Of a stretch of DNA of 64,000 bases, positions 1 to 8,663 are shown one piece after another. The DNA comes from Bacteroidales bacterium. GTDB lineage: Bacteria; Bacteroidota; Bacteroidia; Bacteroidales; CG2-30-32-10. The DNA is taken from contig DAOQAK010000014.1 of assembly GCA_035353855.1 (NCBI GenBank), positions 1 through 64,000 on the forward strand, in the 5' to 3' direction. Positions within the stretch are counted from its first letter, which is position 1. Each line of letters opens with the position of its first letter. The notes under the pieces were generated by a model that did not search any database, had not been told where the DNA came from, and saw only the letters and a list, made by a program, of their open reading frames with translations. Position numbers and translations under genes: made by a program.

Positions 1-44
1 GGAGGCGGTTAATCCTCTTAAATATTTTTTTAATTGAAATTTAA

Positions 45-308
45 ACAGCCTCTAATGCTAAAGAAATTATTATTGTTGGTCTTTTGGCTGAAAAATGTAT
101 TTATAATACAGCGTTGGGAGGGAAGAATAGAGGATATGATATTTATCTTATTCCTGAAGCTATTATTGGCAAAATCTCAAAACGTAAAGAAGAAGCCATA
201 AGTAAAATGACAGAAAAAGGAATAAAAGTATTACCTATAAAAGAAATAATCAACGTGCGATAATTCCATTTCTGATTATAAAAAATATCTTGCTCGTTTA
301 TAGATAAG
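45..308 (+). pseudogene. Isochorismatase-like cysteine hydrolase, C-terminal remnant
   Basis: The frame that opens after an in-frame TAA at 42-44 reads AKEIIIVGLLAEKCIYNTA and then RGYDIYLIPEAI. This is the usual C-terminal core of isochorismatase/nicotinamidase-like hydrolases (the VxGLxxExCVxxTA motif, which carries the nucleophilic Cys, followed by a GY-hydrophobic strand). There is no start codon, and the first two thirds of a normal 180-200 residue protein are absent. The frame also runs past the expected C-terminus to a TAA at 306-308, consistent with decay. A frameshift from a longer gene lying left of the window would look the same. The family match is from motif recognition only. Confidence 0.5.
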
Positions 309-388
309 TCTTATTAGTTATAATTATCAATGAAGTTGTAGAGATAGAAATTGATATAATTTTTTGATGATAGATCGTATTAATTATT

Positions 389-396
389 TATCTTTG
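389..396 (+). promoter_or_regulatory. Bacteroidota -7 promoter box (TATCTTTG)
   Basis: The box is a perfect match to the Bacteroidota housekeeping consensus TAnnTTTG. It ends five bases before the GTG at 401. If it is used, the transcript would start at or beside the start codon, giving a leaderless or near-leaderless mRNA. Confidence 0.5.
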
Positions 397-400
397 CATC

Positions 401-778
401 GTGATAAGTCAAAGAAAAGATAGAATAAATTCGATTGTAGCTGCCTTGATTATAGGCTTTTTCCTGCTACTATCTTCATCTTTTACTGATAAGTCCGTTA
501 ACTCCCAAAGTAATTTTATTCAGAATGAAGTAAATTGTTCAGGTAATGTAAATGCTATAGTTTCTGATGCAATTCAATTACCATCCTGTCCCAAATTTTA
601 TTTACCAGTACATCCTGATCTTTTCAATGATGTTCCGAACGTATTTAATGACAACAGTAATGCAGACCGAGATTTTATTTTTCTTCAAAAGATCCAGCTT
701 ACTGAAAATCCTTTTGCCATTAAATTCTATTATCATCTTTTCTCTAATGATGATGATGACCTGCCCGTTTTAAGTTAA
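401..778 (+). CDS. Small exported protein of unknown function
   Basis: This is a 125-residue protein with a GTG start. After a short basic N-terminus (residues 1-9) there is a hydrophobic stretch at about residues 10-28 that looks like a signal peptide or membrane anchor. The rest is polar, with an acidic Asp-rich cluster near the C-terminus (about residues 115-121) and two cysteines in the middle. I recognise no domain. The GTG start is chosen because it is needed to include the hydrophobic segment, although the promoter box lies only five bases upstream. It is followed after 84 bases by the SecD-head-like gene, so the two may be co-transcribed. Confidence 0.55.
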   Translation: MISQRKDRINSIVAALIIGFFLLLSSSFTDKSVNSQSNFIQNEVNCSGNVNAIVSDAIQLPSCPKFYLPVHPDLFNDVPNVFNDNSNADRDFIFLQKIQLTENPFAIKFYYHLFSNDDDDLPVLS

Positions 779-862
779 AAATTTCTTTTTTATGTAACTA
801 TTAAATTTCTGCCTTATTAAAATGAGGTGGTAGAATGATTTATTAACTTAAAATTAAAAAAA

Positions 863-1723
863 ATGAAAACGATATTATATTCATTGGTTGCAATATTTAT
901 TTTTGGAATTATTGCAATGGGCTTTACAAATAAAGCAAATACAAATAACATTATATTAATTCAGGTTGCTGATAGTAATGTTTCATCATCTGCTCTTTCG
1001 CAATCTGCAAAAATTATATCAAACAGGTTAAAGGATTTTAGTTCCGAAAAATTCGATATTGCGATACTTCCTGCAAAGAGACAGATACAGGTAACATTTA
1101 CGAATAATTGGGATTTGAAATTTGTTAATGATCTTATTACAAAAAAAGGGACATTGGCATTTTATGAAACCTATAACAGAAAAAGTTTGTCTGAACTTTT
1201 AAATGATAATGGTCACTTATTTTCTATGTTTAAGAATAGTGCAGTTAATGATTCTGTAGCTGACATTGGGTGCTGTTCAGTAAAAGAATCAGAAAAAATA
1301 AATGATTATATAAACATACTTAACCTGGATCAGAAATGCAAATTTGTATGGAGTAAGAATTTTGATGGTTCCCCAATTTGCCTTTATGCGATTAAACTGG
1401 ATAGTGAAAAAAATGCATTGATGTCAACAACAGATATTGATAGTGCAAATTATATGCAGGATAAAGAATCGAGATCTAATGAAATAGAGGTTAACTTTAA
1501 GAAATCATCAGTTGATTTATGGGCCAATGCTACAAAGCACAATATTGGTAATGCTATAGCAATAGTTTTAGATAATAATGTAATTACTGCACCGATTGTG
1601 CGTTCCGAAATAGATTGTGGTCATTGTATGATCTCAGGTAATTTTTCGCAGGATGAAGCAAAATATATTGCATCGATTATAAATAATGGTGAATTACCGG
1701 TAACTTTCAAGAGGGTTAAATAG
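863..1723 (+). CDS. Stand-alone SecD periplasmic-head-like protein
   Basis: This 286-residue protein has an N-terminal hydrophobic segment (residues 3-22), probably a signal peptide or anchor. The body resembles the P1/head domain of Bacteroidota SecDF. It has the pattern LxxRL at about 50-60, then VTF with DLITKKGTLAFYETY near residue 100. Near the C-terminus it has AIVLDNNVITAPIVRS, an ISGNFSQDEAK-type motif and NNGELP. In SecD the last motifs lead into the first RND transmembrane bundle; here the protein simply ends, so it cannot be a translocase motor on its own. The family assignment is motif-based. Its role, perhaps in folding or secretion of exported proteins, is unknown. A hairpin terminator follows directly. 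Confidence 0.7.
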   Translation: MKTILYSLVAIFIFGIIAMGFTNKANTNNIILIQVADSNVSSSALSQSAKIISNRLKDFSSEKFDIAILPAKRQIQVTFTNNWDLKFVNDLITKKGTLAFYETYNRKSLSELLNDNGHLFSMFKNSAVNDSVADIGCCSVKESEKINDYINILNLDQKCKFVWSKNFDGSPICLYAIKLDSEKNALMSTTDIDSANYMQDKESRSNEIEVNFKKSSVDLWANATKHNIGNAIAIVLDNNVITAPIVRSEIDCGHCMISGNFSQDEAKYIASIINNGELPVTFKRVK

Positions 1724-1730
1724 TATTAAT

Positions 1731-1760
1731 AAAAGGGCTGCATTATGTGTGCAGCCTTTT
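1731..1760 (+). terminator. Rho-independent terminator
   Basis: The stem AAAAGGGCTGCA pairs with TGCAGCCTTTT (one bulged G) across a 7-base loop and is followed by a T-rich tail. It lies eight bases after the stop of the SecD-head-like gene. Confidence 0.75.
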
Positions 1761-1779
1761 ATTATTTCATAAAATCATT

Positions 1780-1787
1780 TATCTTTG
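1780..1787 (+). promoter_or_regulatory. Bacteroidota -7 promoter box (TATCTTTG)
   Basis: The box matches TAnnTTTG exactly and lies 19 bases before the ATG of the macro-domain gene, immediately after the previous terminator. No convincing -33 TTG element is seen. Confidence 0.55.
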
Positions 1788-1806
1788 ATAATGCAAATGT
1801 GTTTTT

Positions 1807-2316
1807 ATGAAATATAAAATTAAAATTATCAAATCGGATATAACAAAAATAAAAGTTGATGCAATTGTTAATGCTGCCAATAATTCGTTGCTTGGCGGCG
1901 GTGGCGTTGATGGTGCAATTCATCGCGCTGCCGGTAAAGAATTGTTAGATGAATGCAAAACATTAAATGGTTGCGAAACAGGTGAAGCAAAAATTACCAA
2001 AGCCTACAACCTGCCTGCAAAATTTGTGATACATACGGTTGGTCCTGTTTGGTATGGGGGTAAAAACAATGAAAGGAAATTATTGGCATCGTGTTATAGA
2101 AATAGCCTGAACCTTGCAGTAAAACACAATATTAAAACAATAGCTTTTCCAAATATCAGCACCGGGGTTTATCACTATCCAAAGCCTGAAGCTGCTGAAG
2201 TAGCCATTAATGAAGTTACACTGTTTTTAAAAACAAATGAATTGATTGATGAAATTACATTTGTTTGCTTCGATGATGAGAATTTGAATTTGTATAAAAA
2301 AATAATAGAAAATTAA
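1807..2316 (+). CDS. Macro-domain O-acetyl-ADP-ribose deacetylase
   Basis: This 169-residue single-domain protein is typical of the YmdB/MacroD class. These cytoplasmic enzymes hydrolyse O-acetyl-ADP-ribose and can remove mono-ADP-ribose from acidic residues. The signature NAANNSLLGGGGVDGAIH is present, with the substrate-binding Asn25 and catalytic Asp35. It is followed by GEAKITKAYNLPAKFVIHTVGP and the second loop ISTGVYHYP. The length and motif order are those of a complete enzyme. It has its own promoter box and sits between terminator-bounded units, so it is probably monocistronic. Confidence 0.93.
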   Translation: MKYKIKIIKSDITKIKVDAIVNAANNSLLGGGGVDGAIHRAAGKELLDECKTLNGCETGEAKITKAYNLPAKFVIHTVGPVWYGGKNNERKLLASCYRNSLNLAVKHNIKTIAFPNISTGVYHYPKPEAAEVAINEVTLFLKTNELIDEITFVCFDDENLNLYKKIIEN

Positions 2317-2455
2317 TTATCGGTGTCAATCCGCGTAAACCAGCGTCAATACTGTAAATTTAATTATATAGGTTGTGATTTTAAAATTTTCTAAAAAACA
2401 TATATAGATTTTGAAATATTTTCACAACTTTGCAAAAACAAATTTCCTTTAAGTC

Positions 2456-3916
2456 ATGGAAAAATATTTTCAGAAATTCAGAAAGAATATAATTGGTAAC
2501 TCACAAAAATTCATATCGCCATATGGAACGAAGAAAATTCTTTATGCCGATTGGATTGCCAGTGGCAGATTATATAAACCCATTGAAGATAAAATATCGA
2601 AAACTTTCGGTCCGTTTGTAGGTAATACTCATACCGAATCGAGTGAAACAGGAGTGCTGATGACCAAAGCCTATCACCTGGCACACAAAAAAATAAAAGA
2701 ACATGTTAATGCCGGAAAAAATGATGTGATTATTACAGCCGGTTCTGGAATGACCACTGTAATCAACAAATTCCAGCGCATGATAGGTTTAAAGATATGT
2801 GGTGGATTGAGCAATCGCCCTTGTTTGCAGAAAACAGAAAAACCTGTGGTTTTTATAACACATATGGAACATCATTCTAACCATACCTCATGGTATGAAA
2901 CCTGTGCTGATGTTGTTCTTGTTGAGCCCGGCAAAGGATTGCTTGTCGATCCGGAAAATCTTCGCAAAGAATTAAAAAAATATAAAAACAGAAAATTTAA
3001 AATTGGTTCGTTCACTGCATGCTCCAATGTTACAGGTATTGAAACACCTTACCACCAGCTGGCAAAAATAATGCATGAATACGGGGGATATTGTTTTGTT
3101 GATTTTGCAGCATCGGCACCTTATGTTGATATAAATATGCATCCTGCTGACCCAATGGAAAGACTTGATGCGATATTTTTCTCACCACATAAATTTCTTG
3201 GAGGTCCCGGCACTTCGGGCGTTTTGGTTTTCGATTCAGCAATGTATCATAATGAAGCGCCGGATAAACCCGGTGGCGGAACGGTTGACTGGACCAACCC
3301 ATGGGGCGAGTACAAATATATTTCCGATATCGAATTGCGTGAAGATGGCGGTACTCCAGGGTTTCTGCAAGCCATTCGCAGTGCATTATGTATTGAGTTG
3401 AAAAATAAAATGGATACTAAAAATATCCGTAAGCGTGAGGGGCAACTTGTGAAGCTTGCATTCAAAGAATTGCATTCGATAAAAGGTATACATATTCTTG
3501 CTGATAATGTGAAGCATCGTCTTGGCGTGATTTCATTTTATATTGATAACATACATTATAATTTAATTGTGAAATTACTGAATGATCGTTATGGGATACA
3601 GGTTCGTGGTGGCTGTGCATGTGCAGGCACGTACGGTCATTTCCTTTTAGATGTTAGTTATAACTATTCTAAGAAAATAACTCAACGCATCAATTCGGGC
3701 GACCTTTCTACCAAACCCGGATGGGTTCGTATTTCGCTGCATCCTACAATGACTGATAATGAAGTGAAATTTATCGCATCGGCAATAAAAGAGATCCAGC
3801 AGAATATTGAAGAATGGAAAAAAGATTATAATTATTCTTCCCATACCAATGAATTCAGACATAAGAAGAATATAAAAGACGAAGAACTTAAAGTAAAGCC
3901 CTGGTTTAACCTGTAA
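2456..3916 (+). CDS. Class V aminotransferase, cysteine-desulfurase-like
   Basis: This 486-residue PLP enzyme has the fold-type I layout of class V aminotransferases. It has GSGMTT near residue 100, HMEHHSN at about 140 (pyridine-ring His region), an aspartate strand VDFAASAPYVD, and the Schiff-base lysine in FFSPHKFLGGPG. A conserved Cys loop GGCACAG near residue 385 could be the sulfur-accepting cysteine of SufS/IscS-type enzymes. It is about 80 residues longer than SufS, with an insertion after the N-terminal region and an extended C-terminus, so it belongs to a distinct subgroup whose substrate I cannot name. No suf or isc neighbours are present. Confidence 0.85.
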   Translation: MEKYFQKFRKNIIGNSQKFISPYGTKKILYADWIASGRLYKPIEDKISKTFGPFVGNTHTESSETGVLMTKAYHLAHKKIKEHVNAGKNDVIITAGSGMTTVINKFQRMIGLKICGGLSNRPCLQKTEKPVVFITHMEHHSNHTSWYETCADVVLVEPGKGLLVDPENLRKELKKYKNRKFKIGSFTACSNVTGIETPYHQLAKIMHEYGGYCFVDFAASAPYVDINMHPADPMERLDAIFFSPHKFLGGPGTSGVLVFDSAMYHNEAPDKPGGGTVDWTNPWGEYKYISDIELREDGGTPGFLQAIRSALCIELKNKMDTKNIRKREGQLVKLAFKELHSIKGIHILADNVKHRLGVISFYIDNIHYNLIVKLLNDRYGIQVRGGCACAGTYGHFLLDVSYNYSKKITQRINSGDLSTKPGWVRISLHPTMTDNEVKFIASAIKEIQQNIEEWKKDYNYSSHTNEFRHKKNIKDEELKVKPWFNL

Positions 3917-4293
3917 TATTAAATTCAGTACTTATAATTCATTGTACTTTTAAAAATTTATTTTACAGATAATCAATTGTCATATTGCGCCTGTCGAAAT
4001 ATGGCTTCGTATTCAGCCTGACCGTTGGTATTTTTTAGTTATACCATTTCCAATATTTTAAATCTGAGGCTTTGGTCTTTATCTGAATTATACAGAATCT
4101 TAGCAGATTTGTAATGGTTATTGAGCATTGTCGAAAAAAGCAAAATGTGCTTAGATTCTGTTATGCCGATTTATCCCGACTTGTCGCGGATAGGAAATTT
4201 TTGCAACCGAACTTGTGAGCTCATGAATACCTTTAAAATAAAATAAGTTATGAATAAATTATTTCCGTATCGGTATAAAATGCGTAAGAAGGG
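3917..4293. other. Intergenic region, no gene seen
   Basis: This 377-base stretch lies between convergent genes. I found no reading frame with recognisable content and no convincing strong hairpin terminator. Confidence 0.5.
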
Positions 4294-4689
4294 CTAAGTG
4301 TTGATGTTGGAGAATCTGGAGCCAATGGCATGCATCAGTTTATTTACGGCAGAATTCCAAATCATTTCTTTTTCTTTGAGTTCATTTTCAAATGCAAAAT
4401 CTGTAATTAGCAAAGAGATTTCATTACTAATAGAATCGGTATTGATACGAAATTCAAAATATTTATCGGATTCGCCGTTTATCCATGTAAAATGAACCAT
4501 CTCCAGTTCTTTAATATTTGTGATTTTTGCGGTAAGCTCAGTGTCATCATCCCATATAAAATGAAATATGTCATCTGTAGCGGATACTTTATCGGCAAAC
4601 CATAAATTTAATCCATCCACTGTGCTAAGCATTGCAAAGAGCTTTTTTACAGATGCTTTAAAGTTATATTCAAATGTATATTTTTCCAT
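4294..4689 (-). CDS. START-like/SRPBCC domain protein
   Basis: This is a 131-residue cytoplasmic protein without a signal peptide. The pattern begins with an N-terminal strand (YTFEYNFKASVKKLFAML) and a Trp-containing loop (LNLWFADKV). Alternating strands follow, and it ends in a long amphipathic helix with KEMIWNSAVNKL. This matches the small START-like (AHSA1/SRPBCC superfamily) proteins common in Bacteroidota. Such folds bind hydrophobic ligands or assist chaperones; no ligand can be inferred here. It is divergently transcribed from the following methyltransferase-like gene. Confidence 0.8.
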   Translation of the reverse strand: MEKYTFEYNFKASVKKLFAMLSTVDGLNLWFADKVSATDDIFHFIWDDDTELTAKITNIKELEMVHFTWINGESDKYFEFRINTDSISNEISLLITDFAFENELKEKEMIWNSAVNKLMHAIGSRFSNINT

Positions 4690-4791
4690 CCCCAGTATTT
4701 TTCACTCCCCTTAATTGATAAAAATTAATAATTTCGCATTAAATTTAATATTGTGCAATATAGTAAAATATTCACTTAAATGCAAATATAA

Positions 4792-5532
4792 ATGGCTTTA
4801 ATTCATTCATTAGAGAAAAGCGGGAATGTGCTTTTCAAATACAGGGGGCAAATTCCGGTGATCTTATTTTTGATGGCAGTTCCTGTATTGTATTTTACAG
4901 ATTATACTTTTGCTTCAAAAGGTATCGTAACGGTTTTTACTATTGTTGCTATTACGCTTAGTATAGCCGGTTTCATGGTTAGGTCCTATGCTATTGGAAC
5001 TACACCCAAAGGAACATCGGGCAGAAACCGTGATGAACAGGTTGCTGAATCGTTGAACACTACAGGGATATACTCAATAGTAAGGCATCCGCTTTACCTT
5101 GGAAATTATTTAATGTGGATAGGAATAGTAGTGTTTAGCTTTAACTTTTATTTTATAATTATTGTGTCGTTATTGTTTTGGTTATATTACGAACGTATTA
5201 TGTTTGCTGAAGAACGTTTTCTTGAAAGGAAATTCGGCGCAGCATATTTGGACTGGTCGAAACAAGTTCCTGCATTCATACCTGCGTTTAGTAAATTTAA
5301 AAAAAGTCTTTATCCTTTTTCTTTTAAAAGTGTTTTGCGCCGTGAGTATTCCGGTGTTGCAGCCACAGCAATAGGTTTTACATTTATTGATGTGTTGCGA
5401 AATTATTTTTTAACGGGAGAAATTGTTTGGAAGCTTACGTCGGTATATGTTACCATTGCTGCGATTCTGCTTGCTTTAATTCTGCGAACACTAAAACATA
5501 ATCATTTACTTGACGAAGAAGGTCGTTCCTGA
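4792..5532 (+). CDS. Isoprenylcysteine methyltransferase-like (ICMT/PEMT) membrane protein
   Basis: This 246-residue integral membrane protein has about five or six hydrophobic helices. The diagnostic segment lies near residues 90-110 (NTTGIYSIVRHPLYLGNY), followed by a Glu-rich loop AEERFLERKFGAAYLDW. These are the RHPxYxG and EExxL...Y...W motifs of the ICMT/phospholipid methyltransferase superfamily that bind S-adenosylmethionine. Bacterial members methylate lipids or have unknown substrates. The gene ends 23 bases before the EamA permease gene and probably forms an operon with it. Confidence 0.8.
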   Translation: MALIHSLEKSGNVLFKYRGQIPVILFLMAVPVLYFTDYTFASKGIVTVFTIVAITLSIAGFMVRSYAIGTTPKGTSGRNRDEQVAESLNTTGIYSIVRHPLYLGNYLMWIGIVVFSFNFYFIIIVSLLFWLYYERIMFAEERFLERKFGAAYLDWSKQVPAFIPAFSKFKKSLYPFSFKSVLRREYSGVAATAIGFTFIDVLRNYFLTGEIVWKLTSVYVTIAAILLALILRTLKHNHLLDEEGRS

Positions 5533-5555
5533 ATAAATCAGGGGAATCAAAAAAA

Positions 5556-6458
5556 ATGAGTAAGATAAAGATATACATATTTGCATTGTTGTCAATGCTG
5601 TTCTGGGGATTCTCATTCGTATGGATAAAAATTGTTTACGAAAATGGATACCGTCCTATCATGACTATTTTTCTGAGGCTTGTTATTTCTTCGTTAATGC
5701 TTTTTCTAATCATTAAATTAATGAACCGAGGACAAAAAATTCAAAAAGCTGATTATGGAAAATTCATGCTTCTTGCTTTTTTTGAGCCTTTGCTTTATTT
5801 CATGGGTGAAAGTTTCGGACTGACAATGGTATCAAGCACTGTAGCGGCAGTAATTGTTTCAACTATTCCGGTTATCTCGCCAATGTTTGCCTATATGTTT
5901 GCAAAAGAAAAAATATCTCTGATAAATATCATTGGACTTATTGTATCCTTTGCAGGAATAATGCTGATGGTGGTTGATAGGAATTTTGTATTTGATGCTT
6001 CTCCTCTTGGTGTTTTTCTTGAGTTCTGTGCAGTAATGGCAGCAATTTTTTATTCTGTCGCTATAAAAAAACTTACACATAAATATTCTGCTTTAACTAT
6101 AATTAAAGTTCAGAATTTTATAGGTGCCATATATTTTCTTCCGCTTTTTTTAATTTTTGATTTTAACTGTTTCATTTCTATAAAGCCAAATATTGATCTT
6201 ATTTATTCACTACTGATGCTGTCTGTTTTTGCATCATCGGCTGCATTTGTCCTGTATATCCCTGTAATCAGAGAACTGGGAATTGTAAGAGCCAATATTT
6301 TTACGAATTTCATTCCTGTTTTTACAGCGGTAACTTCTTATTTTGTTCTTTCTGAAACATTTGATTTGGGTAAAATTTCAGGAATGGCAATAGTTATTTT
6401 TGGTGTAATTATATCGCAGGTATATCAGAAAAAGAAAGCGAAAAAAAACCAATTATGA
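5556..6458 (+). CDS. EamA-family (DMT) transporter
   Basis: This 300-residue protein has ten predicted transmembrane helices in two EamA repeats, the usual length and layout of drug/metabolite transporter superfamily permeases. The first repeat begins with LLSMLFWGFSFVWIK, and the second-repeat end LGKISGMAIVIFGVIISQ is typical. Substrates of this family range from amino acids to sugars and cannot be inferred. A Lys-rich cytoplasmic tail ends the protein. It lies 23 bases after the methyltransferase-like gene, pointing to co-transcription. Confidence 0.88.
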   Translation: MSKIKIYIFALLSMLFWGFSFVWIKIVYENGYRPIMTIFLRLVISSLMLFLIIKLMNRGQKIQKADYGKFMLLAFFEPLLYFMGESFGLTMVSSTVAAVIVSTIPVISPMFAYMFAKEKISLINIIGLIVSFAGIMLMVVDRNFVFDASPLGVFLEFCAVMAAIFYSVAIKKLTHKYSALTIIKVQNFIGAIYFLPLFLIFDFNCFISIKPNIDLIYSLLMLSVFASSAAFVLYIPVIRELGIVRANIFTNFIPVFTAVTSYFVLSETFDLGKISGMAIVIFGVIISQVYQKKKAKKNQL

Positions 6459-6613
6459 CTGATCAAAATCAATGATATTAAAATTATAAAAACGGAAAGT
6501 TTATTCTGATAAAAAATAAAAACCGTTTTAATAAAGTGCTTCAAAATCAATATTTATCTGGTTATTTGAATTTTGAAAGAATTAATATAATAAAGTCATT
6601 ACTGAAAAAAAGT

Positions 6614-6621
6614 TATATTTG
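6614..6621 (+). promoter_or_regulatory. Bacteroidota -7 promoter box (TATATTTG)
   Basis: This TAnnTTTG match lies 55 bases upstream of the ATG of the acyltransferase fusion, within the only intergenic gap before it. No clear -33 element is seen. Confidence 0.4.
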
Positions 6622-6676
6622 CATTATGCATGAAAAAAAAATTATTAACTATTTGATTTAGCAGCAAGAAGAAAAA

Positions 6677-8443
6677 ATGCAACTTGTAAGTCCCGAAGAT
6701 ATCCTGTCGGTAAATAAGAATCTTAAATATTTCGGAGGAAAAACTATAGCAAAGTTTATCTTGTGGGTACTTAAGCTGGATAAATGTAACAGGGAATATG
6801 CAAAATATTATGTTCTTGATAGCCCTGATTTCCTTAACAAAATCATAGAAAGTTTTAAACTGAAATATATCGTTTCGGAGGAAGATCTGAAAAAAATTCC
6901 TTTGAGTGGTCCGTTCATTACAGTTTCCAATCATCCCACCGGAGGTTCTGAAGGTATTGCACTTGTAAAAATGATGTCGCAAAAAAGGAGCGATTATAAG
7001 TTTCTTGTAAATTTTTTATTGTCGCGCATAAAACCGCTTGAACCATATTTTTTATATGTAAACCCTTTTGAAACACATAAAAATATGCAGTCGAGTATGG
7101 CCGGTGTTAAAAATGCTTTGAATCATATTAGCGCCGGAAACTCGTTGGGACTTTTCCCTGCCGGCGAAGTATCGGCATTTCAAAAAGGTAAAAAAGAAAT
7201 TACTGATAGAGAGTGGCAAACTGTTGCGCTGAAACTTATTAAAAAAGCAAAAGTTCCTGTTGTCCCAATTTATATCGAAGGAAGAAACAGTAAGTTCTTT
7301 TATTTTCTCGGGAAAATCAATCCTTTATTAAGAACATTGAAACTGCCTTCGGAATTATTGAATAAAAAAAATCAGTTGCTGCATTTCAGGATAGGTATGC
7401 CTATTTCTGTGAACGACCAAAATCTTTTCGAAGACATTACGGAATATGGAAATTTCCTGAGAATGAAAACCTATACGTTAGGGACTGACATGTTGAATAA
7501 GAACAGGATTGTTCACGATTACCGGAAAATTCAATCGATTGTAGATGCCATAAATCCTGATATACTGGAGAAAGAAATAAATTCGCTTGGAGAAGAACAG
7601 CTTCTTTTTAAACTTGAAAATTATCGTGTGTTTCATTCCGATGCATCACGAATCCCTTATGTGATGAACGAAATAGGAAGGCTACGTGAACTTACTTATC
7701 GTGAAGTAGGAGAGGGGACATATAAAAATATCGACCTTGACCATTTCGACCAGTTCTTTCATCATTTATTCATTTGGGATACCGATACAAAAAAAATTGT
7801 TGGCGCTTACCGAATGGGAAAAGGAAAAGAGATAATGAAAAGGCGCGGCATAAAAGGCTTTTATATTGAAAGTCTTTTTAAAATAAATGAACAGTTGTAT
7901 CCGGTGCTTGAACAAAGTATTGAACTGGGGCGTTCATTCATTTGTAAAGAGTACCAGCGAAAAGCATTGTCGCTTTTTTTATTGTGGAAAGGTATACTTT
8001 ATTTTTTAATTAAAAATCCTGAGTACCGTTACCTGATTGGTCCGTTAAGTATTAGTGATTCATGTTCCGATTTTTCAAAAGGATTGATAGTCGAATTCCT
8101 TAAAGCAAATTATAATCATAATGAATTATCAAAATATATAGTTCCCCGTACACCTTTTGAATATAAGGTTTCGGAGTATATTGATACCAAAGTGTTCCTG
8201 AAGTATATCGGTAATGATTTGAATCGGCTCGATAAATTCATACATGATGTAGAACCTCCACAACATCTACCTGTGCTCTTAAAAAAGTATATTAAACAAA
8301 ATGCAAAAATACTCGGAGCGAATGTTGATCCGAAATTTAATTTCTGTTTAGATGTACTGATGCTGCTTGATATTAAAGATGTACCACAGGAAGTAATAGA
8401 TTCCTTATCCAAAGAGTCTGCTGAAACAATTAATACTATTTAA
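6677..8443 (+). CDS. Bifunctional O-acyltransferase/N-acyltransferase (OlsF/glycine-lipid-synthase type)
   Basis: This 588-residue fusion has two parts. Residues about 40-260 are a PlsC-like acyltransferase with SNHPTGGSEG (His86, in the variant HX5E form seen in Bacteroidota), LFPAGEVSAF and PVVPIYIEGR. Residues about 310-490 match the GNAT-like OlsB domain: GRLRELTYREVGEGT, then KIVGAYRMG, then YIESLF and ELGRSFICKEYQRK. Known OlsF proteins have the O-acyltransferase first and the N-acyltransferase second, as here, and make ornithine lipids; separate Bacteroides homologues make glycine lipids. The amino acid headgroup cannot be told from sequence. It would act at the inner face of the cytoplasmic membrane. 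Confidence 0.85.
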   Translation: MQLVSPEDILSVNKNLKYFGGKTIAKFILWVLKLDKCNREYAKYYVLDSPDFLNKIIESFKLKYIVSEEDLKKIPLSGPFITVSNHPTGGSEGIALVKMMSQKRSDYKFLVNFLLSRIKPLEPYFLYVNPFETHKNMQSSMAGVKNALNHISAGNSLGLFPAGEVSAFQKGKKEITDREWQTVALKLIKKAKVPVVPIYIEGRNSKFFYFLGKINPLLRTLKLPSELLNKKNQLLHFRIGMPISVNDQNLFEDITEYGNFLRMKTYTLGTDMLNKNRIVHDYRKIQSIVDAINPDILEKEINSLGEEQLLFKLENYRVFHSDASRIPYVMNEIGRLRELTYREVGEGTYKNIDLDHFDQFFHHLFIWDTDTKKIVGAYRMGKGKEIMKRRGIKGFYIESLFKINEQLYPVLEQSIELGRSFICKEYQRKALSLFLLWKGILYFLIKNPEYRYLIGPLSISDSCSDFSKGLIVEFLKANYNHNELSKYIVPRTPFEYKVSEYIDTKVFLKYIGNDLNRLDKFIHDVEPPQHLPVLLKKYIKQNAKILGANVDPKFNFCLDVLMLLDIKDVPQEVIDSLSKESAETINTI

Positions 8444-8601
8444 TATCTAATAAAATCGGTTAGAGATTTTTTAGTAAAGGCTAAAGTCCTTTATAATTGC
8501 GGATTTCGCAATAGGATGACCTTAATGTTGGGGCTAAAATAATTCAATAAACTATGCTTTAGCAAAAAATTACTGAAAGACTACCGAGTGATTGTTATGA
8601 T

Positions 8602-8643
8602 AAAAAGGCTCTATAACATTATTTCTGCAAATGTCATAGAGCC
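8602..8643 (-). terminator. Rho-independent terminator for the minus-strand gene
   Basis: A 14-bp stem (8607-8620 with 8630-8643, one mismatch) encloses a 9-base loop. Read on the minus strand it ends in AGAGCC followed by TTTTT, 20 bases after the stop codon at 8664. Confidence 0.85.
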
Positions 8644-8663
8644 CGGAGTATAAATACTAATGA

